In this document: piece after piece, positions 1-11,841 of the stretch
Position numbering within the stretch: the stretch's first letter is position 1
Layout of the letters: the number at the start of each line of letters is the position of its first letter
DNA from: Molossus alvarezi
Lineage: Eukaryota; Chordata; Mammalia; Chiroptera; Molossidae
Direction: 5' to 3'
Length of the DNA stretch: 64,000 nt
Assembly (NCBI GenBank): GCA_037176705.1
Contig: CM073898.1
Coordinates: 22,428,488 to 22,492,487 of the forward strand
Notes under the pieces: generated by a model
Seen by the model: the letters and a program-made list of their open reading frames with translations, nothing else
Databases searched by the model: none
What the model was told of the DNA's origin: nothing
Program-made: the position numbers and the translations under genes

Positions 1-909
1 ACTGTGTGATCCAGTTATCCGGGGGACCTGTAGAGGGCAGGGGCACCAGAAAGGCCTGTGCGACCCAGCTGTGCACAAGATAGGCAGAGAGGATGTGAAA
101 ATGGAGGCGGTGTGAATAGAAGTTATGCAGACTATCTCCCAGGACCAAATGGGAATTACAACTAAAATAAAGACAAATCCGCGGAAAAAAGCAACAGAAA
201 AGCAGCAGGACAGGACCATATAACCAGGGACACTGGTAGAATCTGTGAAGACACAAAAGGTTGGTGGGCTGGGAGCCCAGGGACAGCAGCAGTCTTAGTT
301 GTGAGCAGCGTCCTTGGGGAATAAAGACCAAGCCCGCTCCACAGCACAGAGAGCAGGGACAGAGCACTAAAATAGTCACAGCCACTCACCTGGGGGCTAT
401 GGCAGTGGGAGGGCAGACTGGGCTAAAACTCTGTGGGGACATTTGGGATTTGGAGGGTACTCAGAGTTTTTGCTGATCTGAGGCCACAAAGGACAGTGGC
501 CAGTGTGCTCCTTCCCAGAGCTGTGGGGAAAAGCAGCAGCCTTCTCCCCACCCCCACCCCCCACCCCAAGATTCATCCCAGGTGAGGCAAAAAAAAAAAA
601 AAAATGCCAGTCGAGGCTTATTAACAGCCAGCATCTATCCCACCCTCTGGAAATCCTCTTATGCAGAACACCAGGGCTACATTCCAAGGCACTGAGTAAC
701 TGAGACTACTAACCACCAGGAAAAAGCTAGAGTATAACGGAACCTTTCCTGGGCTTGCAAATCTACCCAGGAAAGTAAGACTTGACAGTGGTGTTTAATG
801 TGGGCCCAGCCTGGCTCATGCAAACCCAGTAGAGGGAGCCACAAACAGCAGAACACCAACACCCATAGGGAAAATTTGGCAGGCTCCAAAACCCTCTGAG
901 ATAGCTAAA

Positions 910-1792
910 ATGGTGAAACAAAGAAACAAATCCCAAATGAAAGAACAAGAGAACTCTATCAAAGATGAGATCAATGAAATGCAGCTAAGCAAATTATCAG
1001 AGGTAGAGTTCAGAGCCATGATTTTGAGGAAGCTCAATAGCATGAGTAGGGACATCAGCACCATGAGTAAAGATATAGAAACACTGAAAATCAACCAAAT
1101 GGAAATGAAGAATGACATAGCAGAAATAAAGAACACATTGGAAGGTCTAAATAGCAGATTAGAGAAAGTTGAGGACCGGACCACTGAATTAGAAGACAGG
1201 GTAGAAAAAATCAACCAATCAGAAAACCTAAAGGTAAAAACAATTAAAAAAACAGGAAGATAGCTTAAGAGAACTGTGGGACAACTGGAAACATAATAAT
1301 ATTCGCATCATAGGAGTCCCCAAAGAGGAAGAAAATGGGCAAGGGTTAGAGAATATATTTGAAGAAATGGTGACAGAAAACTTTCCTAACTTGGCGAAGG
1401 AAGAAAGAATTCAAGTTCAAGAAGCCCAGAAAGCCCCAACTAAGAAGAACCCCAACAGGCCCACACCAAGACACATAGTAATAAAAATGCCAATAATTAA
1501 AGACAAAGATAGAAACCTAAAGGCAGGAAGAGATAAGCAGCAGGTTACCTACAAAGGAAACCCCATAAGGCTATCAGCTGACTTCTCAACAGAAACACTA
1601 CAGGCCAGAAGGGAGTGGCATGATGTAATCAACGTCATGAAAAACAAGGATCTGAATCCAAGACTACTCTATCTAGCAAGGTTATCATTCAAAATAGAAG
1701 GTCAAATAAAGAGCTTCCCAGACCAAAAAAGGCTAAGGAAATATATTAACACCAAACCAGCACTGCATGATAAACTAAAAGGACTGCTGTAA
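910..1792 (+). pseudogene. L1 ORF1 (RNA-binding chaperone), frameshifted
   Basis: L1 ORF1p is a trimeric RNA-binding protein that coats L1 RNA. The first frame (910-1263) starts MVKQRNKSQMKEQENSIKDE and has a heptad-rich coiled-coil segment (NSMSRDISTMSKDIETLKIN, then the GLNSRLEKVEDRTTELEDRV part). The second frame picks up at about 1262 with SLRELWDNWKHNNIRIIGVP, the usual start of the RRM-like domain. It runs through the C-terminal domain (RPTPRHIVIKMP; LSADFSTETLQARREWHDV) to a stop at 1790-1792. One frame change lies between about 1240 and 1262, next to a run of seven A residues, so a slipped A-tract indel is the likely cause. Otherwise the length is close to that of intact mammalian ORF1 proteins. 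The start was chosen because the same ATG context recurs in the second L1 (minus strand, 52729-52731). Confidence 0.9.
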
Positions 1793-1837
1793 TTAGTAGA
1801 AGAAATAGGAAGAAAAAGAAAACCACACTAAACAAAA

Positions 1838-4800
1838 ATGGCAATAAATGAGTACATATTAATTATCAACTTAAATGTGAAAGGTTTGAATGCTATGATA
1901 AAGATACAGAGTTTCTGAGTGGATAAGAAAGCATGACTCACATATATGTTGTTTACAAGAGACCCACCCCACAACAAAAGACTCACATTAGTTGAAAGTG
2001 AAGGGATAAAAAAAAAATCTTCAAAGAAAACAGAAAAACAGAAAAACAAAACAAAACAAAACAAAACAAAGCTGGGGTATCAAAACTCATATCTGATAAG
2101 GTAAATTTCAAAATGAAAATCATAACTAGAGACAAAGAAAGCCACTACATAATATTTAAAGGATCTGTCCAAAAGGAAGATATAACCTTGGTATACATAT
2201 ATGTACCCAATATAGGAGCACTAACATATATTAAAAATATTCTGGAGGACTATATAAGAGAAAACAGCAATACAATCATAGCAGGGGACTCAACACCCTG
2301 CTGACATCAATGGATAAGATCATTTAGACAAAAAATTAACAAGAAAACACACATTCTAAATGAAGGGCTAGATCAAATGGATTTAATAGATATCTACAGA
2401 GAAGTCTACCCCAAAACTGCAGAATTGACATTCCTCTCAAGTGCACATGGGACATTCTCAAAGATAGACCACATGTTAGGACATAAACTAAGTCTCTACA
2501 AGCTCAAGAAGATTGAAATCATATCAAGTATCTCCTCAGATCACAATGGCATGAAACTAGAAATCAATTGCAACAAGCACATGCAAAGACATTTGAACAC
2601 ATGGAGGCTAAATAGCATGTTATTGAACAATGAATGAGTTACCATAGGATCAAGGAAGAAACTAAAAACTTCCTGTAAACCAGTGAAACTGAACACACAA
2701 CAACACAAAATCTATGGGATGCAGCAAAAGCAGTTCTGACAAAGAAGTTCATGGCACTACAGGCCTACCTCAAGAAACAAGAAAAATTTATAATAGATTA
2801 TCTAACCTCACAACTTAAAGAACTAAAAAACAACAAAAAGAAAATCCCAGAGCAAGTAGAAGTAGAAGGAAGGAAATAGTAAAGATCAGAGCAAAAATAA
2901 AAGACATGGAGACCAAAAAAACAATTCAAAGGATCAATGAAACAAAGAGCTGGTTCTTTGAAACACGATTGATGGACCCTTAGCTAGACTCACCAAGAAA
3001 CAAAGAGAGAGAACCCAAATACACAAAATCAGAAATGAAAGAGAAGTAACAACTGACACCACAGAAATTCAGAAGATCATTAACAACTACTATGAACAAT
3101 TATATGGCAACAAATTTGACAATCTAAGTGAAATGGGCAAATTTCTAGAAACACATAGTCTCCCAAAACTGAACTGGAAAGAGACAGAAAACTTGAGCAG
3201 ACAAATAACAACTAAGGAAATTGAAGAAAGAAGGAAATCTCCCAGCAAACAAAAACCCAGGCCCAGATGGCTTCACAGGGGAATTTTACCGAACATTCAA
3301 AGAAGAACTAACACCCATTCTCCTCAAAGTATTTCAAAAAATGCAAGAAGAAGGAAGGCTTCCAAACTCAATTTATGAGGCCAGCAAAATTCTAATTCCA
3401 AAACCAGAAAAAGACATTGCAAAGAAAGAAAACTACGGGCCAATATCCCTGATGAGCATAGATGCCAAAATCCTGAACAAAATAACAGCAAAGTGAATCC
3501 AGCAATACATCAAAAAAAATTATTCACCATGACCAAGTGGGATTCATCCCAGGGATTCAAGGTTGGTACAATATTCACAAATCAATAAATGTGATACACC
3601 ACATAAATAAAATGAAAGATAAAATCATATGATCATATCAACACACACTGAAAAAACATTCAACAAAATCCAGCATCCATTTCTGATAAAAATGCTCAGC
3701 AATTTGGGAATAGAGGGATCATATCTCGACATAATAAAGGTTATATATGAAAGACCTACAGCCAACATCATACTCAATGGGCAAAAACTAAAAGCGGTTT
3801 CCTTAAGAAAAGGAACAAGACAAGGATGCCCACTTTTGTCACTCTTATTTACCATAGTACTGAAAATCTTAGCCACAGCAATCAGACAGGAAGAAAAAAT
3901 AAAAGGGATTCAAAGTGGAAAGGAGGAAGTAAAACTGTCATTATTTGCAGATGACATGATACTATATGTAGAAAACCCCAAAGACTCCATCAAAAATTTA
4001 CTAGAATTAATAAATGAATTTGGCAAAGTAGCAGGATACAAAATTAACGTCAAGAAATCGATGGCATTCTTATACACCAATGATGAACTCACAGAAAGTG
4101 AAACTAAAAAAACAATCCCATTTACCATTGCAGCAAAAAAATTAAGATACCTAGGAATAAACTTAACAAAAGAAATAAAGGACCCTTTCACAGAAAACTA
4201 CAGGTCATTGAAAAGAGATAAGAGGAAGATATAAAAAAGTGGAAGTACATACCTTGTTCATGGATTAGAAGAATTAACATCATTAAAATGTCCATACTAC
4301 CAAAGCAATCTATAGATTTGATGCAATCCCCATCAAAATACCAATGACATTCTTCAGAGAACTAGAACAAATACTTCAAAAGTTCATATGGAACCAAAAA
4401 GGACCCCGAATAGCCACACCAATCTTGAAAAAGAAGAACAAAGTTGGAGGGATCACATTAGCAGATTTCAGGTTATACTACAAAACCACTGTAATCAAAA
4501 CAGCCTGGCACTGGCACAAGAATAGGCACATATATCAATGGAACAGAACAAAGAACCCAGAAATGGACCCAAGACAATATGCTCAATTAATATTTGACAA
4601 AGGTGGCAAGAGCATAGAGTGGAATAAAGACAGCCTCTTCAATAAATGGTGTTGGGAAAATTGACAGCTACATGCAGAAAAATAAAACTAGACCATCAAC
4701 TTACACCATACACAAGAGTAAACTAAAAATGGATAAAAGACTTATATGTGACTCATGAATCCATAAAAATCCTAGAAGAAAATGTAGGCAACAAAATTTC

Positions 4801-5688
4801 AGACATAATATGTAGCAGAATTTTCACTGATTCATCACCTAAGGCAACAGAAACAAAGGAAAAAATGAACACATGGGACTACATCAAACTCAAAAGTTTA
4901 TGCACAGCAAAAGAAACAACAACCAAAATGGAAAGCCAATCCACTCTATGGGAGAGCATAATTGCCAATGATACATCAGATAAGAGGTTAATTTCCAATA
5001 TATATAGAGTGCTCATACAACTCCACAAAAGGAAGACAACCCAATTAAAAAATGGGCAGAGCCCAATTAAAAAATGGGCAGAGGAACTAAATAGACACCT
5101 CTCCAAACAACAGGACATACAAATGGCCAGGAGACATATGAAACAATGCTCATCATCACTAATCATCAGAGAGATGCAAATTAAAACAACAATGAGGTAT
5201 CACCTCACACCTGTCAGAATGGCTGCCATCAACAAATCATCAAACAAGTGTTGGCGAGGGTGTGGAGAAAAGGGGACTCTAGTACACTGCTGGTGGGAAT
5301 GCAGACTCATGCAGCCACTATGGAAAACACTATGGTGTTACCTCAAAAATTAAAACTTGAACTTCCATTTGACCCAGTGATCCCACTTCTAGGAATATAC
5401 CCTGAGAAACCTGAAATACCAATCAGAAAGAATATATGTACCCCAATGTTCGTAGCAGTACTATTTACAATAGCTACGATCTGGAAACAGCCCAAATGTC
5501 CATCAGTAGACGAATGGATAAAAAAGCAGTGGTACACATACACAATGGACTACTATGCAGCTGTAAGAAAGAAAGATCTCTTATCCTTTGAGATGACATG
5601 GAGGGACCTGGAAAGTATTATCCTAAGTGAAATAAGTCAAACAGAGAAAGATAAATATCACACGATCTCACTTATTTGTGGAATATAA
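1838..5688 (+). pseudogene. L1 ORF2 (endonuclease/reverse transcriptase), multiply broken
   Basis: ORF2p nicks target DNA and reverse-transcribes L1 RNA at the nick. The ATG at 1838 opens into an endonuclease-like start (MAINEYILIINLNVKGLNA) that is soon interrupted. The endonuclease catalytic motif SDH is readable at 2536-2544. The reverse transcriptase part spans about 3200-4230 and shows [13 protein letters not shown] and the FADD catalytic box at 3944-3955. The C-terminal Cys-rich motif (C-x3-C-x7-H-x4-[19 protein letters not shown]) is intact near 5250-5305. The stop is TAA at 5686-5688. The span of about 1,280 codons matches normal ORF2 length, so decay has been by point changes and small indels, not by a large deletion. 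There are at least seven frame breaks, one of them replacing the usual GDFNTP motif near 2283. Confidence 0.9.
5040..5083 (+). repeat. 22-bp tandem duplication inside L1 ORF2
   Basis: Two identical 22-bp units (5040-5061 and 5062-5083), each reading CCCAATTAAAAAATGGGCAG plus AG. The other L1 copy at about 52.26 kb has the unit once. Just upstream this copy also lacks 4 bp (AAGAAC context reduced to AAC), so the net change is +18 bp and the frame stays open. Confidence 0.9.
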
Positions 5689-5935
5689 TGAACATAACAG
5701 TCTGAGAAATGGGGTAGTCCTAGAGATGTGGAGGTGGGGTACAGACTGACAATCCCCAGAAGAGGGGGTTGGGGGGAGATAAACCACAGAACTTATATGC
5801 ATGTATGCATGAACAATGGACATGGACAACAAGGCTGGGGACAGAGCGGGGAGGGAAGGGAAAGGGGGAATCAGTGGGAGGAAAAGGAGAAATATCTGTA
5901 ACAAAAATAAATCAATTAATTAAATTTAAAAAAGT

Positions 5936-6989
5936 TGTATGAACAATGATATTTTCTTTTAATTCTCTCTATGTTATTATGTGGCATAGGAAGAGAAAAA
6001 ACACTTTTTCCATTTTGTCATGACATTGAGTGTTCTGCCTTTTCTGTTCTGGCAACAATTCTTGCATTGAGTTCCCTGCGCAACCTGTATGGGAACCAAA
6101 ACGTTGTTCTAGATGAACTTACATTTTATTGACATGTATAAATAAATATTAAAACACATTGAACTGTAATGTAAAAATAAATAAATAAATAAATAAAAAG
6201 AATTTTACTTTTTCTTTAATTATCTTACTCTCTTACTGTTTTAATCTGCAAGCAAACAATAATGTGTGGTCATTGAGAACACATTTAAGGACTAGCTTTC
6301 TTTCAACTGATGCTTATTGAGCACTTTCTCTGGTGTCTCTGGTTTAGATGTTAAGGGTGCATAAGCAGACAACAGTGATTTTGTTCTCTTTATTAAACTG
6401 ACTCTCTACGGAGGAAAACTGTAGCTTTTATTGATAGAAAATAAATTAAGTATTTTTGACCTCTGATACTCATCAGTCAGGATCAACAAAATAGAAAAGT
6501 GTAGTGCAAGATGCAAATAATGAAGTGATCCTTATTCTGAAATTTGTTTAGGAGCAATAGTTCATATTTTGATGATGTTTAGACGGTCTCACTCAGTAAA
6601 ACTGTCCTGTTGACACTCTTGAAAGATTATTTTGAGAAACCTTCCTTCTCCATGTAGTGTCCTGCAACATCTCTCTCTCTTCTCTCAATTCCAATCCTGC
6701 CTTGATTCCCATGGATTCTATTTCTTTAAAGCATTTCTTCACTGTGTCTTGACTTGACCATTTCTTACTATAACTAGTTAGACTCGTTAGCTCTTCTCTG
6801 CATTCCAGAACCACTATACTCAGATATTGCTGGGTCAATGCAACACTTCTTACACTTCTATACCTCTACGTCTCTCCTCATTAATTTCCTTCTTTGCAAC
6901 CCACCCAGACTTGATTTTTTTGAAACACAGCTTCATAAGTGACTACTGGCATTCTCATATTTAAGATCTTTCATGATTTATGATCTTAC
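5936..6989. other. Unique AT-rich sequence, no gene seen
   Basis: No coding signal. It contains a short (AAAT)n run at 6173-6198. A diffuse segment at about 6300-6370 resembles ancient MIR or L2 (a TTATTGAGCACTTTCTCTGG-like word). Nothing else is recognisable. Confidence 0.5.
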
Positions 6990-7450
6990 TAGAATAAATA
7001 AAATAATCTTAATACATAATGTAAATTTTTGTATGAATTGTTGCCAATGTAAGTCTCACTTTTGCTTTTGCTCCCCTGACTTACCATATTTCAGCTACTG
7101 TAACTATCAATTTCATAGCTGTGATGATCACTTATGCCACGGGGCTGCTGTACGTTTTCTCTGGCCAGAATATGCTTGCCTCTCTTCTTTGTCTAATTAA
7201 CTTCTCATCACCTTTAAAACTCAGATAGCACTTTATTTTATCAGAGAACATTTTCTTGATGATTCTATGTCACCCTCTTTATAAATAGTATTTATTCGTC
7301 AATGTTTATTAGTGTTAGTTGAATTATATTAGATTTCTAGCAAGATTATGACCTCCTTGAGAAGAAGTCAGGTTTTGTTCATCACTCTTCCTACTTTAGA
7401 GCCTATTGCTGAAATAGTAAATAATATAATAAAAGAAATATTTGTCTTGA
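6990..7450 (+). repeat. Ancient L2-like LINE fragment
   Basis: Diverged L2 3' features in order: TGGCCAGAATATGCTTGCCT near 7161, a CACCTTTAAAACTCAGATAG word near 7208, then TATGACCTCCTTGAGAAGAA (compare the L2 phrase about a 'gagggcaggg' segment) near 7346. Boundaries are approximate. Divergence is high, and this is family-level recall, not an alignment. Confidence 0.45.
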
Positions 7451-7974
7451 CAAACCTTATACTTTCATGTATTTGCAGGGTCGCCTGCCTCGTGCATATA
7501 CAGATAGCAACATTTGTGGCGCTCCAGGGAGAATAGTCAGAATAGGAAAACATGACAAGTGGTATATAAAACCACCAGATAAAATAGTGCCTATAAGTGA
7601 GAAAGAGCTACTCAAACATTCTTTATAATTATAATTACTAAAATTACTTAAGATGCTCATGTAGAAATTAGCCAAAGAATGCAAACAGTTGTTACTTCTT
7701 TCAGAGCTTTTGATTGGTGCTTCAGAGAGAATCAGAGCTGCTGCTGTGCTGAGAGTCCGTGCCGTGTAGGACAGGTCCACTGCTGCGCGTGGGGAATTGG
7801 TGGGAGGGTGTCTGCAAGTTGTGAGACAACCTCAAGAACAGCTCTCTGTATGTTTCCTGATTCAGAGCGAGCTGGGTCTATAAATCAATTTGGGGAGTAT
7901 TTTAATCTAATAACAGTAAGTCTTCCACTACATGAAAATGGGGCATTGTTCCATTTATTCATTTGAGTTAATTT

Positions 7975-9310
7975 ATTTCTTTTCAATGTACTTTTCAACT
8001 TGAACTTTCAACTCCTGGTGATCTTTTATTAAATTTATTTCTAAATATTTTTGATGCTCTTGTGGATCTTAAGCTTACTTTTCTCATTGTTCCCAGTATA
8101 GAGAAATAGAAATGGTTTTGTATATTGACATTACATTCTAAAACCTTGCTGAATTCATTTATTAGTTCTAATAGCTTTGTTTTGGATTTTAGGACCTTCT
8201 ACATGCATGATTCTTAATCTGTAAATAAGGGAGTTTTACTTCTTCCTATACCATCTATATGCCTTTTATTTTTTAAAATCTTTTCTTATTGGATTTTAGT
8301 ACTTTCAGTATGATATTAAATACAAGTGGTGAGAATAATTATTCTTGTTTGTTCCTGATTAGCGGTAGAAAGCATTGAGCCTTTCAGGATTGATTATGAT
8401 GTTAGTTGTTGGCTTTTTACAGATGCTCTTAATCAGGTTGTAAATGTTCACTTCTATTTCGGTTTTTAAAATATGTTTTTATTGATTATTTTAGAAAGAG
8501 AGGAAAGGAGAGAGAGAGAGAGAAAGAGAGAAACGTTGATGTGAGAGAGAAAGATCTATTAACTGCCCCCTGCCCAGTCCCCACTGGAAATTGAGCCCAC
8601 AACCCGGGCTTGTGCCCTGACTGGGAATTGAACCGGGACCTCTCAGTCCATGGAACGATGCTCAACCCACTGAGTTATACCAGTTGGGCTCACGTCTATT
8701 TTTTGTTTAATGGGAGTTTTTATCATGAAAGAGTGTTGAATTTTGCCAAATGTTTATTCTACATTGATTGAGATGATATTAGACGCCCCCCCCTTGTTTT
8801 ATTCTAGTATATGATTTATTATGCTCCATGACTATTCATGCTGAACCACTCTTGCATTCCCGGAAAATTCCAGTTGGTCGCGATGTATTATCCTTTTGTA
8901 GATTATTGGATTCATTGTGCTTATAATTTGGTAATGATTTTTTATCTATTTTCATAATGAGGATATTAATATAATTTCTTTCGTATTCTCTTGTCTTATC
9001 TTTGCTTAGCTTATGTTCTATACATTTATTATCACCTCACATGCATTTATAAACAGCATATAGATAGTTCTTTTAAAAAATTATTTTTTCTAATACATTT
9101 GCCTTTTAATTGGTGAGTTAGTAAATTAACATTTAATGTAATTATTAATATGTTTAGATTTGGTCTATAATTTATTGTTGTCTACGCATCCTCTCTGTTT
9201 TCTGCTTCTTATTTTCTGCCTTTCTATTTCTTTTTTATTTAATTTGAATTTCTCAGAATTTTATTTTATTTTTTGTTAGACTTTCACTTATTTTCCTCCA
9301 TTTAAAAAAT
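7975..9310 (-). mobile_element. Old L1 fragment (antisense ORF2 reverse-transcriptase region)
   Basis: The plus strand reads as the reverse complement of an old mammalian L1 ORF2. It contains the typical antisense phrases around AAAACCTTGCTGAATTCATT (8140s), TTAGTACTTTCAGTATGATA (8296) and GAACCACTCTTGCATTCCCG (8843). All frames are broken. A Ves SINE splits it at 8460-8690. The distal part (9060-9310) is T-rich L1 sequence with an unclear end. Confidence 0.75.
8460..8690 (-). mobile_element. Ves-type tRNA-derived SINE
   Basis: Inverted copy. The A-rich tail lies at the left, followed by a GAGA tract, then the body, then the tRNA-like head ending ...TACCAGTTGGGCT. Near-identical flanks, CACTTCTATTT (8449-8459) and CACGTCTATTT (8691-8701), form the target-site duplication. 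It interrupts an older L1. Confidence 0.88.
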
Positions 9311-10560
9311 AATGGGTCCTCAAGCATTTAAAATATATATATATATTCATACATTCCTCATTTTTCACATTTCACCTATTATTAATAATGTATCATTTCA
9401 TGTAAAACACACCATGACCCTTGACTTTTATGATGACTGTAATCTTTATAAAAGCCACAGGGGGTATATTCAAGGGAAGCAGCTATTCACGACTGTGCTG
9501 TTCATGCCTTCCAATCAACTTATCCTGAAAGGAAAAAAATAAAGTTTTGAATTAAATGGAACTCATTCTTACTTTAATAACAAAAGTGTAATGATAGATA
9601 AATTTAAAAAGTAATTTCAGAATAACATGTTAGCAAGGCCTAACAAAGTATCTCATTTCTGTTGCATGTTGTAGATAATTGAATGTTATACTTCATAAGG
9701 AACTAATGGCATTTGTAAGACAAAATGATAATATTTTTCACTTCCATTGAATCTTTCTTCTAATGAGCTCAATAATAATTCAGTGCTCTATTTTTTCCTT
9801 GAAATAATTTGGAAGCATTTACATGGTTAATATCTTTTCGTGCAAATGTCTTTCTACTGATGAGAAACTAGATAGTATCAAAGGTAAGATGAAATGTTTG
9901 TTTTCCAATTAGAGTAACAGATAACAGTAACAAGCTGAAAGCCAATGTTGAAGTTAATTAGAATACTTGTTGTACTTTCTATATAGTCTAGGGCATAGCA
10001 ACAAATTAACAAAGTAGGAAAGTTTAAAAATGTTCCTCAAAGAAACAATATAAGTAATTTTGTTAGTGACACATAAGACCACAGAATATTATAATATTTT
10101 ATTATCTATATGAACTATTAAACTGTTTATCTTTATATTTTATATAATTCATTATTGAATTTTGACTAGAAATCTTCTCTTTATACATAATAATACTTAA
10201 TGCTATTCCTTAACTATCATTCTTAACACTGTCTTGATACAGATTTATCATATAGGTTCTATAGATTTTTTTTAAGTGGTGTAATTTCAAATACTGAGCA
10301 CTACTATGGCATCTTGGTAATTTCTTTCTAATATTTTATCACTTCTTCAATAACTTTTAAATCCTAGGAAGAAAATATATAAAAAAAGTCATTTCTATTT
10401 ATGGATGGTTATAAATTATTCCTAAAAGGAATATAATAAATACTTGGTTTACCAGTTTTCTAACTTTATGTGAGTCACTCAAACACTGTTTTCTGATTTA
10501 TATACCATCCTTAACTTCCTATAATATAACATAACTTATGTCAAAAATATAAGAGAACAT
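9311..10560. other. AT-rich unique sequence, no gene seen
   Basis: No coding signal and no recognisable transposon over about 1.2 kb. A short (TA)n lies at 9334-9346. Open frames are short and show no protein motif. Confidence 0.5.
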
Positions 10561-10606
10561 TGTATATATATGTGTGTGTGTATATATAAATATATATATA
10601 TATCTG
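10561..10606. repeat. (TA)n/(TG)n microsatellite
   Basis: Alternating TATATA, TGTGTGTGTG and TATATA runs within an AT-rich stretch. Confidence 0.85.
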
Positions 10607-10776
10607 AAACATATAATCAAGATATTACCAGTAATAATATTAGTAAGCTAATCTTAATTATTTGCCAGTGATGTATAACAGACTTCACTTCTTGTAGAAT
10701 GATATAACTTAATTTAATGTGAATTGCTTCCAGGTTCTTAATGTCACCGATAATACAAGGAAATTTTACTTGGAGG

Positions 10777-10951
10777 TGGGAGAAGAAGGAGAAGGAGAAG
10801 GAGAAGAAGGAGAAGAAGGAGAAGAAGGAGAAGAAGGAGGAGGAGGAGAAGAAGAAGAAGAAGAAGAAGAAGAAGAAGAAGAAGAAGAAGAAGAAGAAGA
10901 AGAAGAGGAGGAGGAGGAGGAGGAGGAGGAGGAGGAGGAGGAAGAAGAAAA
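10777..10951 (+). repeat. Long GAA/GGA purine-only tract
   Basis: About 175 bp of uninterrupted purine on the plus strand, in three zones: mixed GGAGAA/GAAGGA to about 10846, then about 19 GAA triplets (about 10847-10905), then about 12 GAG/GGA triplets to about 10941, ending in GAAGAAGAAAAGGG. Open frames through it encode only poly-Glu, poly-Arg/Lys or poly-Ser and are not genes. Confidence 0.97.
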
Positions 10952-11674
10952 GGGACTATTCTGGTGTGATTCTATCACTAGGACCTAGTAACCCTAAAAT
11001 TTTTGCCGAGATGCTGATTTTTTAATTTAATATTTAATATGCGCTTATTGAAAATCTATCATATCTAACCTCCCTGCTATGTCTGTCTCAAGCATTCAAA
11101 GGTAAACGTGACAGTGAACTGCCTGTTTTGGTGGGCTTTAGGTAAGAACTGGGGCATTAAAGGCACCACACCGAAACCTAGTTAAAATATAAAGCAGCGG
11201 CATAGAAAATAATGAACATCTCTAATAGAACTATCAAATGATAAAAACTTCAAGCCACAACAAAATGTAGAATTGGAGTTCAACAGAATGTAAATTTGTC
11301 CTGTTTGAAGAGGACAAAATTGTCAGATCTGGTAGATATTTTTCTAGCACTGGAGCAGAAAATAGATGCCTCTTACCCATCATCCTTTGTTTACTTTGGT
11401 CAATAGAGCCTAAAAATATTTATAGGAACTAAATAATGTCAGGAGTTTCTTATAGCTACTTATTGCACTTTACTAAATACCAGGGGATGTTGGGCCAAAG
11501 GATGAACTGCACAGATATGCCATCTTTATTTTCTCTAACCCAGAGTTCTAACCAGGAGAAATGGCATGAAGATGAAAAAATTGAAAGAAAAAAGGAAAGA
11601 AAGTGTTAATCATTAATCATCAAATAGCCCATGAAGCTTGGGCATCAGACTAAACCACCCTGACCATGTGCATA
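10952..11674. other. Unique sequence, no gene seen
   Basis: Moderately AT-rich and without coding signal. A weak ancient-repeat resemblance (L2- or L3-like) lies at about 11030-11170 but is too diverged to assign. Confidence 0.45.
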
Positions 11675-11839
11675 CAATCGTCCCTCACCACTTCGCACTT
11701 CGACTTTCTCGGCTTCACTCTACTGAAGCACAAAGTGACCAGGGACGACTGTATATACCTAAGGAATCCTACTTCGCAGAAATTCATTTATCGCGGTAGA
11801 GCCTCGAACTGATTGACCGCGATAAACAAGGGCCGACTG
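11675..11839 (+). mobile_element. Small pogo/Tigger-like non-autonomous DNA transposon
   Basis: A 165-bp element flanked by TA on both sides (11673-11674 and 11840-11841). The left end is CAATCGTCCCTC and the right end, reverse complemented, is CAGTCGGCCCTT, so the inverted repeats are imperfect. TTTATCGCGG (from about 11790) and CCGCGATAAA (from about 11817) form an inner inverted pair, and such words are typical of Tigger-group elements. A third end-like sequence, AGGGACGACTG followed by TA, lies inside at 11741-11751. No transposase is present. Confidence 0.75.
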
Positions 11840-11841
11840 TA

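Larger units (their letters stand above)
1..5935 (+). mobile_element. Nearly full-length L1 LINE, inactive
   Basis: A non-LTR retrotransposon copy in sense orientation. In order it has a GC-richer 5' UTR (to 909), a broken ORF1 (910-1792), a broken ORF2 (1838-5688), a G-rich 3' UTR and an A-rich tail with AATAAA near 5905-5910. From about 97 the 5' UTR matches the 5' UTR of the minus-strand L1 at 51.4-53.5 kb. Bases 1-96 have no counterpart there, so they are either further 5' UTR or flank, and the left end cannot be fixed from this window. Frameshifts and stops in both ORFs mean it cannot move by itself. The 3' UTR type is shared by the L1 ends at 34.0, 42.5 and 51.4 kb, which suggests one fairly recent L1 lineage. 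A target-site duplication cannot be tested because the left flank is missing or unclear. Confidence 0.93.

Noticed and set aside
10719..11025. Acidic (poly-Glu) and basic (poly-Lys/Arg) proteins from the purine tract
   Set aside because: All three frames are open only because the tract is a triplet repeat without stop codons. There is no promoter, splice or homology signal.
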